A DNA stretch of 64,000 nucleotides from Streptomyces zinciresistens K42 (GCF_000225525.1 NZ_AGBF01000002.1:62001-126000), one strand, 5' to 3'. Shown: positions 55,306 to 64,000, numbered from the stretch's first letter. Notes: generated from the letters alone by a model not told the origin. Translations and numbers: made by a program.

Positions 55306-57229
55306 CGATGGCCTCCTTGAGAGCCTTGGCGAGCTGTTCCGCCTTGAACGGCATGCCGTTGACCTGGTTGTACGAGTGCGCGTCCACCAGGTACTTCGCC
55401 CGGATGAGGGTGGCGAGCTGGCCGAGGTTCATCTCGGGGATCACCACCTTGTCGTAGCGGCCGAGCACCACGCCCAGGTTGCGCGGGAACGGGTTCAGGT
55501 GGCGCAGATGCGCCTGCGCGATGGACTCCCCGGCATTGCGCAGCCGCCGCACCGCCGCGGTGATCGGCCCGTACGTCGACCCCCACCCCAGCACCAGCGT
55601 CCGCGCGCCGTGCGGGTCGTCGACCTCCAGCTCCGGCACCTCGACGCCGTCGATCTTGGCCTGGCGGGTGCGGACCATGAAGTCGTGGTTGGCCGGGGCG
55701 TAGGAGATGTTCCCCGTGCCGTCCTCCTTCTCGATGCCGCCGATACGGTGCTCCAGGCCCGGCGTCCCCGGCACCGCCCAGGGCCGGGCGAGCGTCTGGG
55801 GGTCCCGCTTGTACGGCCAGAAGACCTCGCTGCCGTCCTCCAGCGTGTGGTTCGGACCCTGCGCGAACTGCACGGTCAGGTCCGGCAGCTCGTCCAGTTC
55901 CGGGATCCGCCACGGCTCGGAGCCGTTGGCCAGGTAACCGTCCGACAGGAGCATGACCGGCGTGCGGTAGGTCAGCGCGATCCGTGCCGCCTCCAGCGCA
56001 GCGTCGAAGCAGTCCGCCGGCGTGCAGGGCGCGATCACCGGTACCGGCGCCTCGCCGTTGCGGCCGAACATCGCCTGGAGAAGGTCCGCCTGCTCGGTCT
56101 TGGTGGGCAGACCGGTGGACGGGCCGCCGCGCTGGATGTCGATCACCAGCAGCGGCAGTTCCAGCGAGACGGCGAGGCCGATCGTCTCCGACTTCAGCGC
56201 CACACCCGGCCCTGAGGTCGTCGTCACCGCGAGCGAGCCGCCGAAGGCCGCGCCCAGCGCCGCCCCGATACCGGCGATCTCGTCCTCGGCCTGGAACGTC
56301 CGCACACCGAAGTTCTTGTGGCGGCTCAGCTCGTGCAGGATGTCCGACGCCGGGGTGATCGGGTACGAGCCCAGGTACAGCGGCAGGTCCGCCTGACGGG
56401 ACGCGGCGATCAGCCCGTAGGACAGCGCCAGGTTCCCCGAGATGTTCCGGTAGGTGCCGACCGGGAACGCCGTGGTCGCCGGGGCGATCTCGTAGGAGAC
56501 CGCGAAGTCCTCGGTCGTCTCCCCGAAGTTCCAGCCCGCGTGGAAGGCGGCGATGTTCGCAGCCGCGATGTCGGGCTTCTTGGCGAACTTCGATCGCAGG
56601 AACCTCTCGGTGCCCTCCGTGGGACGGTGGTACATCCAGCTCAGCAGGCCCAGTGCGAACATGTTCTTGCTGCGCTCGGCCTCCTTGCGGCTGAGGTCGA
56701 ACTCCTTCAGCGCCTCCACGGTCAGCGTGGTCAGCGGCACCGGGTGGAGGCTGTAGCCGTCGAGCGATCCGTCCTCCAGCGGCGAGGTCCCGTAGCCCAC
56801 CTTCTGCATCGCCCGCTTGGTGAACTCGTCCGTGTTGACGATGATCTCCGCGCCCCTCGGCAGATCGCCGATGTTGGCCTTCAGGGCCGCCGGGTTCATC
56901 GCGACCAGCACGTTCGGGGCGTCGCCCGGGGTCAGGATGTCGTGATCCGCAAAATGCAGCTGAAATGACGAGACACCCGGAAGGGTTCCGGCGGGTGCGC
57001 GGATCTCGGCGGGGAAGTTCGGCAGCGTCGACAGGTCGTTGCCGAAAGTCGCCGTTTCCGAGGTGAACCGGTCGCCGGTGAGTTGCATACCGTCGCCCGA
57101 GTCGCCGGCGAAACGAATGATCACCCGGTCCAGCCGGCGAACGTCCTTCGCCGTCCCTGCCGGTTTGCGCTGCTCTCCCACGACGGGTTCGTCGGCCTGC
57201 TCCGTTGGGCTACTGACCTGGCTGGTCAC
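55298..57229 (-). CDS. korA: 2-oxoacid:ferredoxin oxidoreductase, fused gamma-alpha subunit
   Basis: KorA (643 residues) fuses a gamma domain (about 30-215: VIIRFAGDSGDGMQLTGD) to an alpha domain (about 225-640: GSYPITPASDILHELS, TTTSGPGVALKSETIGLA, IDIQRGGPSTGLPTKTEQ). The gamma domain and alpha domain together form the CoA- and TPP-pyrimidine-binding half. The GTG at 57229 has an excellent GAAGGAGGTC site. The overlap with korB ensures balanced synthesis. Products are succinyl-CoA, CO2 and reduced ferredoxin, a possible donor to the second nuo complex encoded nearby. Confidence 0.95.
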   Translation of the reverse strand: MTSQVSSPTEQADEPVVGEQRKPAGTAKDVRRLDRVIIRFAGDSGDGMQLTGDRFTSETATFGNDLSTLPNFPAEIRAPAGTLPGVSSFQLHFADHDILTPGDAPNVLVAMNPAALKANIGDLPRGAEIIVNTDEFTKRAMQKVGYGTSPLEDGSLDGYSLHPVPLTTLTVEALKEFDLSRKEAERSKNMFALGLLSWMYHRPTEGTERFLRSKFAKKPDIAAANIAAFHAGWNFGETTEDFAVSYEIAPATTAFPVGTYRNISGNLALSYGLIAASRQADLPLYLGSYPITPASDILHELSRHKNFGVRTFQAEDEIAGIGAALGAAFGGSLAVTTTSGPGVALKSETIGLAVSLELPLLVIDIQRGGPSTGLPTKTEQADLLQAMFGRNGEAPVPVIAPCTPADCFDAALEAARIALTYRTPVMLLSDGYLANGSEPWRIPELDELPDLTVQFAQGPNHTLEDGSEVFWPYKRDPQTLARPWAVPGTPGLEHRIGGIEKEDGTGNISYAPANHDFMVRTRQAKIDGVEVPELEVDDPHGARTLVLGWGSTYGPITAAVRRLRNAGESIAQAHLRHLNPFPRNLGVVLGRYDKVVIPEMNLGQLATLIRAKYLVDAHSYNQVNGMPFKAEQLAKALKEAIDA

Positions 57230-57551
57230 TGAACTGGACCTCCTTCGAGGCGGCTGTCTGGGCATGGCCTTCCCGCAAGCCTTCCCAGGATCAACCCTAC
57301 GTCCGTAAAGGTCGCCCTCCCGGGGCCATTCGCATGACGGACATCAATCCGGGACCGCGCCCCACCCTGGATTCTCACGTTGCCCACGCCCCCGTCGCTG
57401 GTCGTGAAGACGCTCCGCGTTCTTTGTTCGGTTGCCGATTCCCCCACGGCCGGGTACACGCGAGCCGCGACATGGATGTCGTGTTCACGCGAGCCGGCCG
57501 GTGCCGTCCGCTGATGGGCAGTCCTCCCTCGACTGACACGGTGTCGGTCCA
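57230..57551. other. korA promoter region and response-regulator 3' end
   Basis: No gene is evident in 322 bases. A TAGGGT -10-like box on the minus strand (57299-57294) may serve korA. CACGCGAGCCG is directly repeated around a CGACATGGATGTCG palindrome (about 57458-57498). GACTGACAC-G-GTGTCGGTC (57531-57549) is an inverted repeat next to the response-regulator stop. Confidence 0.55.
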
Positions 57552-58223
57552 TCAAGAGTTCAGGTACGTGAGCACCGCGAGCACGCGCCGGTGATCGCCG
57601 TCGCTCGGGGAGAGCCCGAGCTTGAGGAAGATGTTGCTGACGTGCTTCTCGACGGCGCCGTCGCTCACCACGAGCTGCCGCGCGATCGCGGAGTTGGTCC
57701 GCCCCTCGGCCATCAGCCCCAGGACCTCCAGCTCGCGCGGGGTGAGCCGGGCCAGCACGTCCTGCTTGCGGCTGCGGCCCAGCAGCTGGGCGACGACCTC
57801 CGGGTCCAGGGCCGTGCCCCCCTGGGCCACCCGCACCACCGCGTCCACGAACTCACGGACCTCGGCCACCCGGTCCTTGAGCAGATACCCCACCCCGCGA
57901 CTGGAGCCGGCCAGCAACTCGGTGGCGTACCGCTCCTCCACGTACTGCGAGAGCACCAGCACCCCGAGTCCCGGATGTGCTCGGCGCAGCTGCACCGCCG
58001 CGCGAACGCCCTCGTCGGTGTGCGTGGGCGGCATCCGCACGTCCGCGACCACCACGTCCGGCAGCTCGCCCAGCCCGTCCAGCTCCGTGATGGTCTTGAC
58101 CAGCGCTTCGCCGTCCCCGACCCCCGCCACGACCTCATGCCCTCGGTCCGTCAACAGCCGGGTCAGCCCCTCCCTGAGCAGCACCGAATCCTCGGCGATG
58201 ACCACCCGCACCCTGTTCTCCAC
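57552..58223 (-). CDS. NarL/LuxR-family response regulator
   Basis: A 223-residue two-component regulator. The receiver domain has the acidic pair AEDS, the phosphoacceptor Asp in VVVADVRMPP, the conserved Lys in GYLLKDRV, and the DNA-binding LuxR helix-turn-helix LTPRELEVLGLMAEGRTNSAIARQLVVSDGAVEKHVSNIF. The frame opens at 58319, but a GATACT -10-like box at 58298-58293 lies inside that extension, so the GTG at 58223 (VENRVRVVIAEDS) is preferred. Two adjacent sensor kinases presumably phosphorylate it. Confidence 0.93.
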   Translation of the reverse strand: MENRVRVVIAEDSVLLREGLTRLLTDRGHEVVAGVGDGEALVKTITELDGLGELPDVVVADVRMPPTHTDEGVRAAVQLRRAHPGLGVLVLSQYVEERYATELLAGSSRGVGYLLKDRVAEVREFVDAVVRVAQGGTALDPEVVAQLLGRSRKQDVLARLTPRELEVLGLMAEGRTNSAIARQLVVSDGAVEKHVSNIFLKLGLSPSDGDHRRVLAVLTYLNS

Positions 58224-58530
58224 GATCTTCGGCCCCCGAGCCTCGGCGTTCGGCCGAGTCTCCCCCCGGCCCTGACGTCCCTTCGCGATCTCAGTATCCC
58301 GCGATCGGGTCGTCCCCACCGGGCCTGTGGATAACTCCAGGGAAAGTCGCAGGAGCGCGTTGCGACGCAGGGGAGGAGGGGGCGGTAGGAGGGGGGATGC
58401 CCGGCCTGAAGCGGGGGTTCGAGGGGGCCGCGGGGCCCGTTACTCGGGCGATGGCCGGGGGGTGTGTGGCGGTGCCGGCCGCGCGAGCGGGAAGGGGTGT
58501 CGCGGCAGGCCCTGACCTGCGGGGCGGGGG
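58224..58530. other. G-rich spacer between the regulator and sensor-kinase genes
   Basis: These 307 bases hold the response-regulator promoter (about 58293) and the 3' side of the first kinase gene. The part from 58365 to 58460 is purine- and G-rich. I see no gene or strong hairpin. Confidence 0.5.
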
Positions 58531-59913
58531 CTACGCCCTTCGCCAGGGCAGTTCCGCCGTGACCCGGGTCGGACCCCCCACCGGTGAGTCCACCACGAGG
58601 ATGCCGTCCACCGCGTCCAGCCTCTCCGCCAGCCCCGACAGTCCCGAGCCGCCGGAGGTGGCCGCGCCGCCCACGCCGTTGTCCACGACCTGGAGCATCA
58701 GACGGTTCTCCACCCGCCAGACGTCCACGGCCGCCCGGGTGGCCCGCGCGTGCTTGCTGATGTTCTGCAGCAGCTCCGACACCGTGAAGTACGCGATCCC
58801 CTCGATTGCCGGCACCGGACGCTCCGCCAGGTCGACCTGCACCTCCACCGGCACGGTGCACCGCGAGGCCACCGCCGACAGGGCCGCGTCCAGTCCTCGG
58901 TCGGTCAGGACCGCCGGATGTATGCCGCGTGCCAGGTCACGCAGTTCCTGCAAGGCCGTCTTGACCTCGCCGTGCGCCTCGTCGACCATGCGGGCCGCGG
59001 CCTGAGGGTCCTCCGAGAGCTTTTCCTTGGCCAGACCGAGATCCATGGCCAGCGCCACCAGCCGGGCCTGCGCGCCGTCGTGCAGGTCGCGCTCGATGCG
59101 GCGCAGGTCGGCCGCCGCCGTGTCGACCACGGCCCCGCGGTCCGACTCCAGCTCCACCACGCGCGTGGCCAGCCGCGACGGTCCGAGCAGCCCGTGCACC
59201 ATCACCCGGTCCACCGTCGTCAGCGCCCGCACGATCCAGGGTGAGGCCAGCGTGAACAGCAGGCCCACCAGCGCGGTCATCGTGATCTCGAAGGGGCTGT
59301 CGAGATACAGGCGACGCGTCTCGTCGCCGTACACCTGGAGGCCGTCCTGGCCGGCCCACATCGGGAAGACCCAGAACCACAGCGGATACGTCAGCAGCGC
59401 CCAGCCGTACACCCAGACGTTCAGCGCCACCACGAAGGAGAACAGCGACCAGGGGAACTGGATGATCGCGTACAGCAGGGTCCGCCAGGACGTGCCGCTC
59501 TTCAGCACGGCACCGATCCATGCCATGAACCCGCTCCGGCGCATCCGCAACGGCTCGGGCTCGGCCACCTCAAGGCCCAGCAGGGCACGCGCGCGAACCC
59601 GCTCCAGCGCCCCGAATCCGCGGCAGCCGACCAGGGCGGCCGCCAGCACCGGGATGCCGAGGAACGTCACCAGCAGGCCCAGGCCCAGCGACACCATCGT
59701 GAGGGCGTAGACGAAGAGCATGATGCCGATCGGCAGGCTCAGCAGCACATAGCCGAACTCACGCCAGCTGCGTGCCTCGAACGGTGCCCGCAGTCCGGCC
59801 GGCAGCCGGTGCCGCCGCCCGCCGTCGTGCTCGGGAAGGCCGCGCTCGGGGAGGCCGAGTCCGTGGTCCGGTCCGTAGTCCTGCCTGTAGCCCTGTCCGT
59901 AGTCCGTGGCCAT
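58531..59913 (-). CDS. Sensor histidine kinase 1 (HisKA_3 type)
   Basis: A 460-residue membrane sensor kinase. The N-terminal 50 residues are Gly/Tyr/Arg-rich. Four helices form a membrane sensor domain (about 55-250). The dimerisation box ERDLHDGAQARLVALAMDLG contains the phosphorylated His. The ATP-binding domain has LLQNISKHA (N box), DNGVGG (G1) and GLSGLAERL (G2). It is strongly similar to the next kinase throughout. The ATG at 59913 has GGAGAACGG upstream. It probably signals to the response regulator downstream. Confidence 0.93.
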   Translation of the reverse strand: MATDYGQGYRQDYGPDHGLGLPERGLPEHDGGRRHRLPAGLRAPFEARSWREFGYVLLSLPIGIMLFVYALTMVSLGLGLLVTFLGIPVLAAALVGCRGFGALERVRARALLGLEVAEPEPLRMRRSGFMAWIGAVLKSGTSWRTLLYAIIQFPWSLFSFVVALNVWVYGWALLTYPLWFWVFPMWAGQDGLQVYGDETRRLYLDSPFEITMTALVGLLFTLASPWIVRALTTVDRVMVHGLLGPSRLATRVVELESDRGAVVDTAAADLRRIERDLHDGAQARLVALAMDLGLAKEKLSEDPQAAARMVDEAHGEVKTALQELRDLARGIHPAVLTDRGLDAALSAVASRCTVPVEVQVDLAERPVPAIEGIAYFTVSELLQNISKHARATRAAVDVWRVENRLMLQVVDNGVGGAATSGGSGLSGLAERLDAVDGILVVDSPVGGPTRVTAELPWRRA

Positions 59914-60035
59914 CGGCGTCGTCCGTTCTCCTCGTCGCGTCTGCCCCGGCGGGGCTGTCCGTCGTACCTCCACCCTCCTGGACCGCTGGTCAGCGGAACA
60001 TGGAGGTCGTCGGCCTCTTCGACGGGGGGTTTTCC

Positions 60036-61244
60036 CTACCCCCGGTCCTCCGAGCGGTTCCGCCAGGGCAGCTCCGCCGTCACGGTCGTAGGACCGCCGA
60101 GCGGTGACTCGACGACGAACAGGCCGTCCACGGCGTCCATCCGGTCGGCCAGCCCGCGTATGCCCGAACCGCCGTCGAGACGCGCGCCCCCCTGGCCGTC
60201 GTCCCACACCTGGATGAGCAGGCGGTCCTCCGTGCGCCAGACCTCCACCGACGCCGACCTCGCCCGGCTGTGCTTGCTGACGTTCTGCAGCAGCTCGGAG
60301 ACGGTGAAGTAGGCGATGCCCTCGATGGCCGCGACCGGCCGGGACGGCAGGTCGACCGTCACCTTCACCGGCACCGTGCAGCGCGAGGCGACCGCCGACA
60401 GGGCGGCATCCAGGCCGCGGTCCGTCAGCACGGCCGGATGGATCCCGCGCGCGAGATCGCGCAACTCCTGCAGCGCGAGCTTCACCTCGCCGTGCGCCTC
60501 GTCCACCATCGCCGCCGCCGCGTCGGGATCCTCCAGCAGCTTCTCCTTTGCCAGACCGAGCCCCATGGCGAGGTTCACCAGCCGGGCCTGTGCGCCGTCG
60601 TGCAGGTCGCGCTCGATGCGGCGCAGGTCGGCCGCTGCCGTGTCCACGACGACTCCGCGGTCCGACTCCAGTTCGGCGATGCGGCGCTCCAACTCGTCGG
60701 AGGGCGACAGCAGACCGCGCACCATGGCCCGGTCCGCGTTGGTGAGGCCCCGCGCGATGAACGGCAGCACCGGCCACAGCACGAACAGCGACGTCAGCGT
60801 GATGGTGAAGGTCAGAATGCCCCAGGGCAGGCGGATGAAGTCGTACAGGGTCGTGCGCCAGCCCACCGGGTCCTTCAGGGTCTGCCACAACTGAGGGAAG
60901 AAGCCGTGCTTGCCGCCACGCAGCGGCAGCCGGCTCGGCTCGTCCACCCGCACCCCGAGCAGCGCCCGCGCGCGTGCGCGTTCCAGCTTGCCCAACTGCC
61001 GCGCGCCCATCAGGCCGGCCGCGAGCAGCGGGAAGCCGATCACCGTCACGGTCAGGAAGGCACTGGTGGACAGCACTGTCACGACGTAGACGAAGCCGAA
61101 CAGGGACATCGGAAGGTTCGCCAGAAGGTGCGCGATCTCCTTCCAGGTGTGCCGGTCGTAGGCGAAACGGGCCGGCGGCAGCGGTGGCTGCTCGGCCTCG
61201 GACCGCCCGGAGGCGTCCCGAGAAGAGCGGGGGCGTTCGGTCAT
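60036..61244 (-). CDS. Sensor histidine kinase 2 (HisKA_3 type)
   Basis: A 402-residue paralogue of the preceding kinase. It has a shorter leader, the same four-helix membrane sensor domain, and the identical H box core ERDLHDGAQARLV. The ATP-binding domain has LLQNVSKHS, DDGQGG (the G1 box, with Gln instead of Val) and GIRGLADRM. The sensory part differs more than the catalytic part. The ATG at 61244 is followed by a polar leader with no signal peptide. The gene lies 122 bases upstream of kinase 1 in the same direction. Confidence 0.92.
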   Translation of the reverse strand: MTERPRSSRDASGRSEAEQPPLPPARFAYDRHTWKEIAHLLANLPMSLFGFVYVVTVLSTSAFLTVTVIGFPLLAAGLMGARQLGKLERARARALLGVRVDEPSRLPLRGGKHGFFPQLWQTLKDPVGWRTTLYDFIRLPWGILTFTITLTSLFVLWPVLPFIARGLTNADRAMVRGLLSPSDELERRIAELESDRGVVVDTAAADLRRIERDLHDGAQARLVNLAMGLGLAKEKLLEDPDAAAAMVDEAHGEVKLALQELRDLARGIHPAVLTDRGLDAALSAVASRCTVPVKVTVDLPSRPVAAIEGIAYFTVSELLQNVSKHSRARSASVEVWRTEDRLLIQVWDDGQGGARLDGGSGIRGLADRMDAVDGLFVVESPLGGPTTVTAELPWRNRSEDRG

Positions 61245-61457
61245 ATGGGCTAGCGTGCCGGGCCGGCGGCCGTCACGCCATGAGGCGGGCCGCCCTCGTG
61301 TCCGGGGGAAAACCCCACCCCCGGGACCCGTCGGCGGCCGGACGTTCCTGGTGCCGGGATCACGCCGGGGACACCCGTGGGATACCCGGTGGGATACCCG
61401 TGGACAGCCGGCGGGATACCCCGTGGACAGCCTGGCAGTCGGCTCGCCGATGTCCCG

Positions 61458-61503
61458 ATGGCCCCATGCCCCATGGCCCCATGGCCCCATGGCCCCATGG
61501 CCC
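61458..61503. repeat. ATGGCCCC octamer tandem repeat
   Basis: Six units of ATGGCCCC lie head to tail, the second missing one G and the last cut short. The unit overlaps itself as the CCATGG palindrome. Confidence 0.9.
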
Positions 61504-61615
61504 GATATCCCGACGGCCGTCCGGTCGCCGTCCGGAGCGGCGTCCTGGCGGTCGGCTCCGCGTCCGCCGGCGGCCCGCGCGCGTATCGACGGGATCTCAA
61601 GGTGTGACGGGCTGC

Positions 61616-61643
61616 TTACGGTCTCTTTAGCAGGGCCTAGACT
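61616..61643 (+). promoter_or_regulatory. Candidate nuoA2 promoter
   Basis: TTACGG (61616-61621) and TAGACT (61638-61643) are 16 bases apart. Initiation near 61650 would leave a leader of about 170 bases before nuoA2. Confidence 0.45.
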
Positions 61644-61817
61644 CCCGTGCGTACAGATCGTCGGACAGCGGTGTTCACAAGATCCGGCGGTGTCCGCGGG
61701 GCACAACCGTGGTCATGCGATCACCCGTCGCGGGACACTGGATCCAGGGTGGTCCGAGGGCGGGGCGGGGGCCGGTCCTGGGACGTCGGTCACTAGGTCA
61801 GGGAGCGAGGGGCGGAC

Positions 61818-62240
61818 GTGTCGGAACAGACCGTCGTCGCGGCGGCGGACGGCCATGGCGTCGTCGTCTCGGCGGACTACTTCCAGTCCTACTCGGTGGT
61901 CGGGCTGCTGGCCGTCGTAGGGGTGCTGTTCGTCGCCGTCGCGTTCGGGGCGGGCCGCCTGCTGCGCCCGGTGGTGCCCACGCCCGAGAAGCTCCTGACG
62001 TACGAGTGCGGCGTCGACCCCGTCGGAGAGGGCTGGGCCCACACCCAGGTCCGCTACTACGTCTACGCCTTCCTCTACGTGATCTTCGCCATCGACTCGA
62101 TCTTCCTCTTCCCCTGGGCGACGGTCTTCGCCGACCCCGGCTACGGCGCGACCACGCTCGTCGAGATGTTCGTCTTCCTCGGCTTCCTCGCCGTGGGCCT
62201 GCTCTACGCATACAAGAAGGGCGTCCTGGCATGGACGTGA
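61818..62240 (+). CDS. nuoA2: NuoA-like subunit of the second complex I cluster
   Basis: A 140-residue paralogue of NuoA. It has three membrane helices, the loop motif [12 protein letters not shown] and the helix [12 protein letters not shown]. The N-terminal 20 residues extend beyond NuoA. The GTG start has GGGAGCGAGGGG upstream. Its 3' end overlaps nuoB2 by ten bases. Confidence 0.94.
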   Translation: MSEQTVVAAADGHGVVVSADYFQSYSVVGLLAVVGVLFVAVAFGAGRLLRPVVPTPEKLLTYECGVDPVGEGWAHTQVRYYVYAFLYVIFAIDSIFLFPWATVFADPGYGATTLVEMFVFLGFLAVGLLYAYKKGVLAWT

Positions 62241-62887
62241 CGCCGGAAACGAATCCGCCGGAGCGCGCGGCCGCGGCCGCACCGGAGCCCGTGCTGCTCC
62301 CGGAGCCCCAGCGGCTCGGTGCCCTCGCCCGTCTCGCGCCCGAGCCGATGAAGGTGATCCTCAACTGGGGCCGCCGCTACTCGCTCTGGGTCTTCAACTT
62401 CGGGCTCGCCTGCTGCGCGATCGAGTTCATCGCCGCGTCCATGGCGCGCCACGACTTCATCCGCCTCGGGGTGATCCCCTTCGCCCCCGGTCCCCGCCAG
62501 GCCGATCTCATGGTCGTCTCGGGCACCGTGACGGACAAGATGGCTCCCGCCGTGAAGCGGCTGTACGAACAGATGCCCGAGCCGAAGTACGTCATCTCCT
62601 TCGGGGCTTGTTCGAACTGCGGCGGCCCGTACTGGGACTCCTACTCCGTCACCAAGGGCGTCGACCAGATCATCCCGGTCGACGTCTACGTCCCCGGCTG
62701 CCCGCCGCGCCCCGAGGCGTTGCTTCAGGGGATCCTCAAGCTCCAGGAGAAGATCGCCCGCGAGTCGCTGGGCGAGCGGTACGGTTCCGCCTCGGACAGG
62801 CCGTCCGCCGCCGCCCTGCAGAGCGGACTGGTGCGTGCGCCGCGCACGCCCGGCGCGGCCGACCGTGCGGGGGAGGCCGGGCGATGA
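62231..62887 (+). CDS. nuoB2: NuoB-like subunit of the second complex I cluster
   Basis: A 218-residue paralogue of NuoB with the N2 cluster ligands Cys61 and Cys62 (GLACCAIE), Cys127 (GACSNC, with an extra Cys130) and Cys157 (PGCPPRPE). Residues 1-35 and 185-218 are extensions rich in Ala and Pro. An intact N2 site implies a working electron path to quinone. The stop overlaps nuoC2 by four bases. Confidence 0.95.
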   Translation: MDVTPETNPPERAAAAAPEPVLLPEPQRLGALARLAPEPMKVILNWGRRYSLWVFNFGLACCAIEFIAASMARHDFIRLGVIPFAPGPRQADLMVVSGTVTDKMAPAVKRLYEQMPEPKYVISFGACSNCGGPYWDSYSVTKGVDQIIPVDVYVPGCPPRPEALLQGILKLQEKIARESLGERYGSASDRPSAAALQSGLVRAPRTPGAADRAGEAGR

Positions 62888-64000
62888 CGACCACCGGCTG
62901 GCTGCCCGCGCCCGTCGAGGACCTGTTCGGCCCGGAGGCCACGGCCGAGGAGGCGTACGACGTCCTCACGGTCGACGTGCCCCCGGCCTCCTGGATCGCG
63001 GCGCTGGAGGCGGCCCGCGACACCCTCGGCTGCACCTATTTCGACTGGCTCAGCGCGGTCGACGAACCCGGCACGGGCTTCCGTGTCGCGGCCCACGTCG
63101 CCGCCCTCGCTCCCGTACGCCGCCTGCTGGTCCGTACGACCGTGCCGCACGCGGCACCGTCCCTGCCCTCCGCGGTCGGCGTCTACGCGGGCGCCGCCTG
63201 GCACGAGCGCGAGACGCACGAGATGTTCGGCGTCGACTTCTCCGGCCACCCCGGCCTGGACCACCTGCTTCTCCCGGACACCTTCGAGGGCCACCCCCTG
63301 CGCAAGGACTTCGTCCTGGCGGCCCGCGTCGCCAAGGCATGGCCGGGTGCCAAGGAGCCGGGCGAGTCCGAACACGGCGGGCCCAAGCGCCGCCAGATGC
63401 TGCCGCCCGGCGTACCCGACCCGAACGAGTGGGGCCCTCTGAAGGGCCAGCTCCCGCCTGCCCCGTCCCGCCCGGCAAGGGGGCGCGCGGCGGGCACGGG
63501 GGCGGCGGGGGAGAGTCCGGCGCGGGCTGCCGGAGGGCGACCCGCGCGGGCTGCTGGAGAGCGTCCGGCGGGGGCCGTCGGAGAGCGACCCGTGCGGCGG
63601 GCCCGCACCGCGGCGGAGGGGTCCGCGAGCCAGCAGGGACGGGCGGAGTCCCCGGACGCCGGGGGCCGGGTCGCCGGCGCGCAGGCTGCGGACGGGAAGC
63701 CCGCCGGGGCGAAGACTGCTGAAGCACGTGCTGTCGATCAGGCGGCTGCCGGGGCACCGGCCGGGGGCCCGCAGGTCTCCGATGCTTCGGCGACCGCTGG
63801 AGCTGCCGGTCCTGACACCGGTTCGGGGACCGGTACGGCGGCTGGGCAGGGGGCGGGCACACCGGCTGCTCGCCGTTCACGGAGCGCGAGTGAGGGCTCG
63901 GCGTCCCAGCGTCCGGCACCGGGGACGACGCCCCCGGCAGCCGGGCCACGTCGCGCGCGGAGTGCCTCACAGGGCTCGGCGAGCCAGCGGGCGGAAGCCG
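62884..64000 (+). CDS. nuoC2: NuoC-like subunit with a long low-complexity tail (3' truncated)
   Basis: The frame is open from the ATG at 62884 to the window end, giving at least 372 residues. Residues 1-195 are a NuoC domain: [19 protein letters not shown] is the complex I 30-kDa signature, followed by EGHPLRKDF. From about residue 196 the protein becomes a Gly/Ala/Pro/Arg/Ser-rich tail of at least 175 residues, with repeats such as [18 protein letters not shown] and SASQGSASQ. No stop or frameshift is visible. The first nuoC has its extension at the N-terminus instead. The tail is probably disordered. Confidence 0.88.
   Translation, partial: MTTTGWLPAPVEDLFGPEATAEEAYDVLTVDVPPASWIAALEAARDTLGCTYFDWLSAVDEPGTGFRVAAHVAALAPVRRLLVRTTVPHAAPSLPSAVGVYAGAAWHERETHEMFGVDFSGHPGLDHLLLPDTFEGHPLRKDFVLAARVAKAWPGAKEPGESEHGGPKRRQMLPPGVPDPNEWGPLKGQLPPAPSRPARGRAAGTGAAGESPARAAGGRPARAAGERPAGAVGERPVRRARTAAEGSASQQGRAESPDAGGRVAGAQAADGKPAGAKTAEARAVDQAAAGAPAGGPQVSDASATAGAAGPDTGSGTGTAAGQGAGTPAARRSRSASEGSASQRPAPGTTPPAAGPRRARSASQGSASQRAEA

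Larger units (their letters stand above)
61245..61817. other. Intergenic region with two tandem repeats, before nuoA2
   Basis: No gene is evident in 573 bases. GGGATACCC occurs three times at about 61379-61425, twice followed by GTGGACAGCC. ATGGCCCC octamers span 61458-61503. A TTACGG-N16-TAGACT promoter lies near 61616-61643, with a Rex-like half-site GTTCACAA (61673-61680) and a GATCAC word (61719-61724) downstream. Confidence 0.6.

Overview
The window is chromosomal DNA from a Streptomyces-type actinomycete. The evidence is very high GC throughout, frequent GTG starts, strongly GC-biased third codon positions, a futalosine-pathway menaquinone route, a full nuoA-N operon plus a second partial nuo set, a near-exact relative of the Streptomyces griseus zinc aminopeptidase, and several families seen mainly in Streptomyces. 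I see no IS element, prophage, CRISPR array, rRNA or tRNA. Much of the gene order recalls the S. coelicolor SCO45xx-SCO46xx region; that comparison is from memory.

Layout. 1-3.3 kb: end of an acyl-CoA synthetase, an orphan sugar-binding lipoprotein, a collapsed methyltransferase remnant and a cold-shock gene. 3.6-13.3 kb: menaquinone genes mqnA, mqnC, menG and a MenJ-like reductase, mixed with a duplicated-domain membrane protein, a prepilin peptidase, an amidohydrolase-like fragment, a GH18-like lipoprotein, a PASTA protein and a GNAT enzyme. 13.3-15 kb: peptide deformylase and an NlpC/P60 wall hydrolase. 15.7-31.7 kb: the 14-gene nuo operon, ending in a strong terminator. 31.8-38.5 kb: RecQ, an M56 peptidase, fumarylacetoacetase, a HAD phosphatase and a LysM-SLT muralytic gene with a recognisable ydaO (c-di-AMP) riboswitch. 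38.5-48.4 kb: polyprenyl diphosphate synthase, a LolA-like protein, an ABC pair, an amidase, a divergent pair of Streptomyces-type proteins, then three tandem-repeat arrays back to back. 48.4-54 kb: aminopeptidase, VOC protein, RarD, a qorB/HxlR divergon and small conserved proteins. 54.2-64 kb: korA-korB, a response regulator with two paralogous sensor kinases, and the start of the second nuo cluster (nuoA2, nuoB2, nuoC2), cut by the window edge.

The unifying theme is respiration. The window holds genes for the menaquinone ring (mqnA, mqnC), probably its side chain (polyprenyl synthase), ring methylation (menG), probably side-chain reduction (MenJ-like), the main NADH:menaquinone oxidoreductase, a ferredoxin-reducing 2-oxoacid oxidoreductase, and a second complex-I-like cluster that may use ferredoxin. 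The nuoA promoter carries a TGTGA-N6-TCACA operator in its -35/-10 spacer. The most unusual features are the triple tandem-repeat array built from a gene's 3' end and stop codon, the long disordered tail on NuoC2, the His-rich tail on NuoE, the amidohydrolase-like fragment behind mqnC, and two operator-like inverted repeats before the HAD gene.
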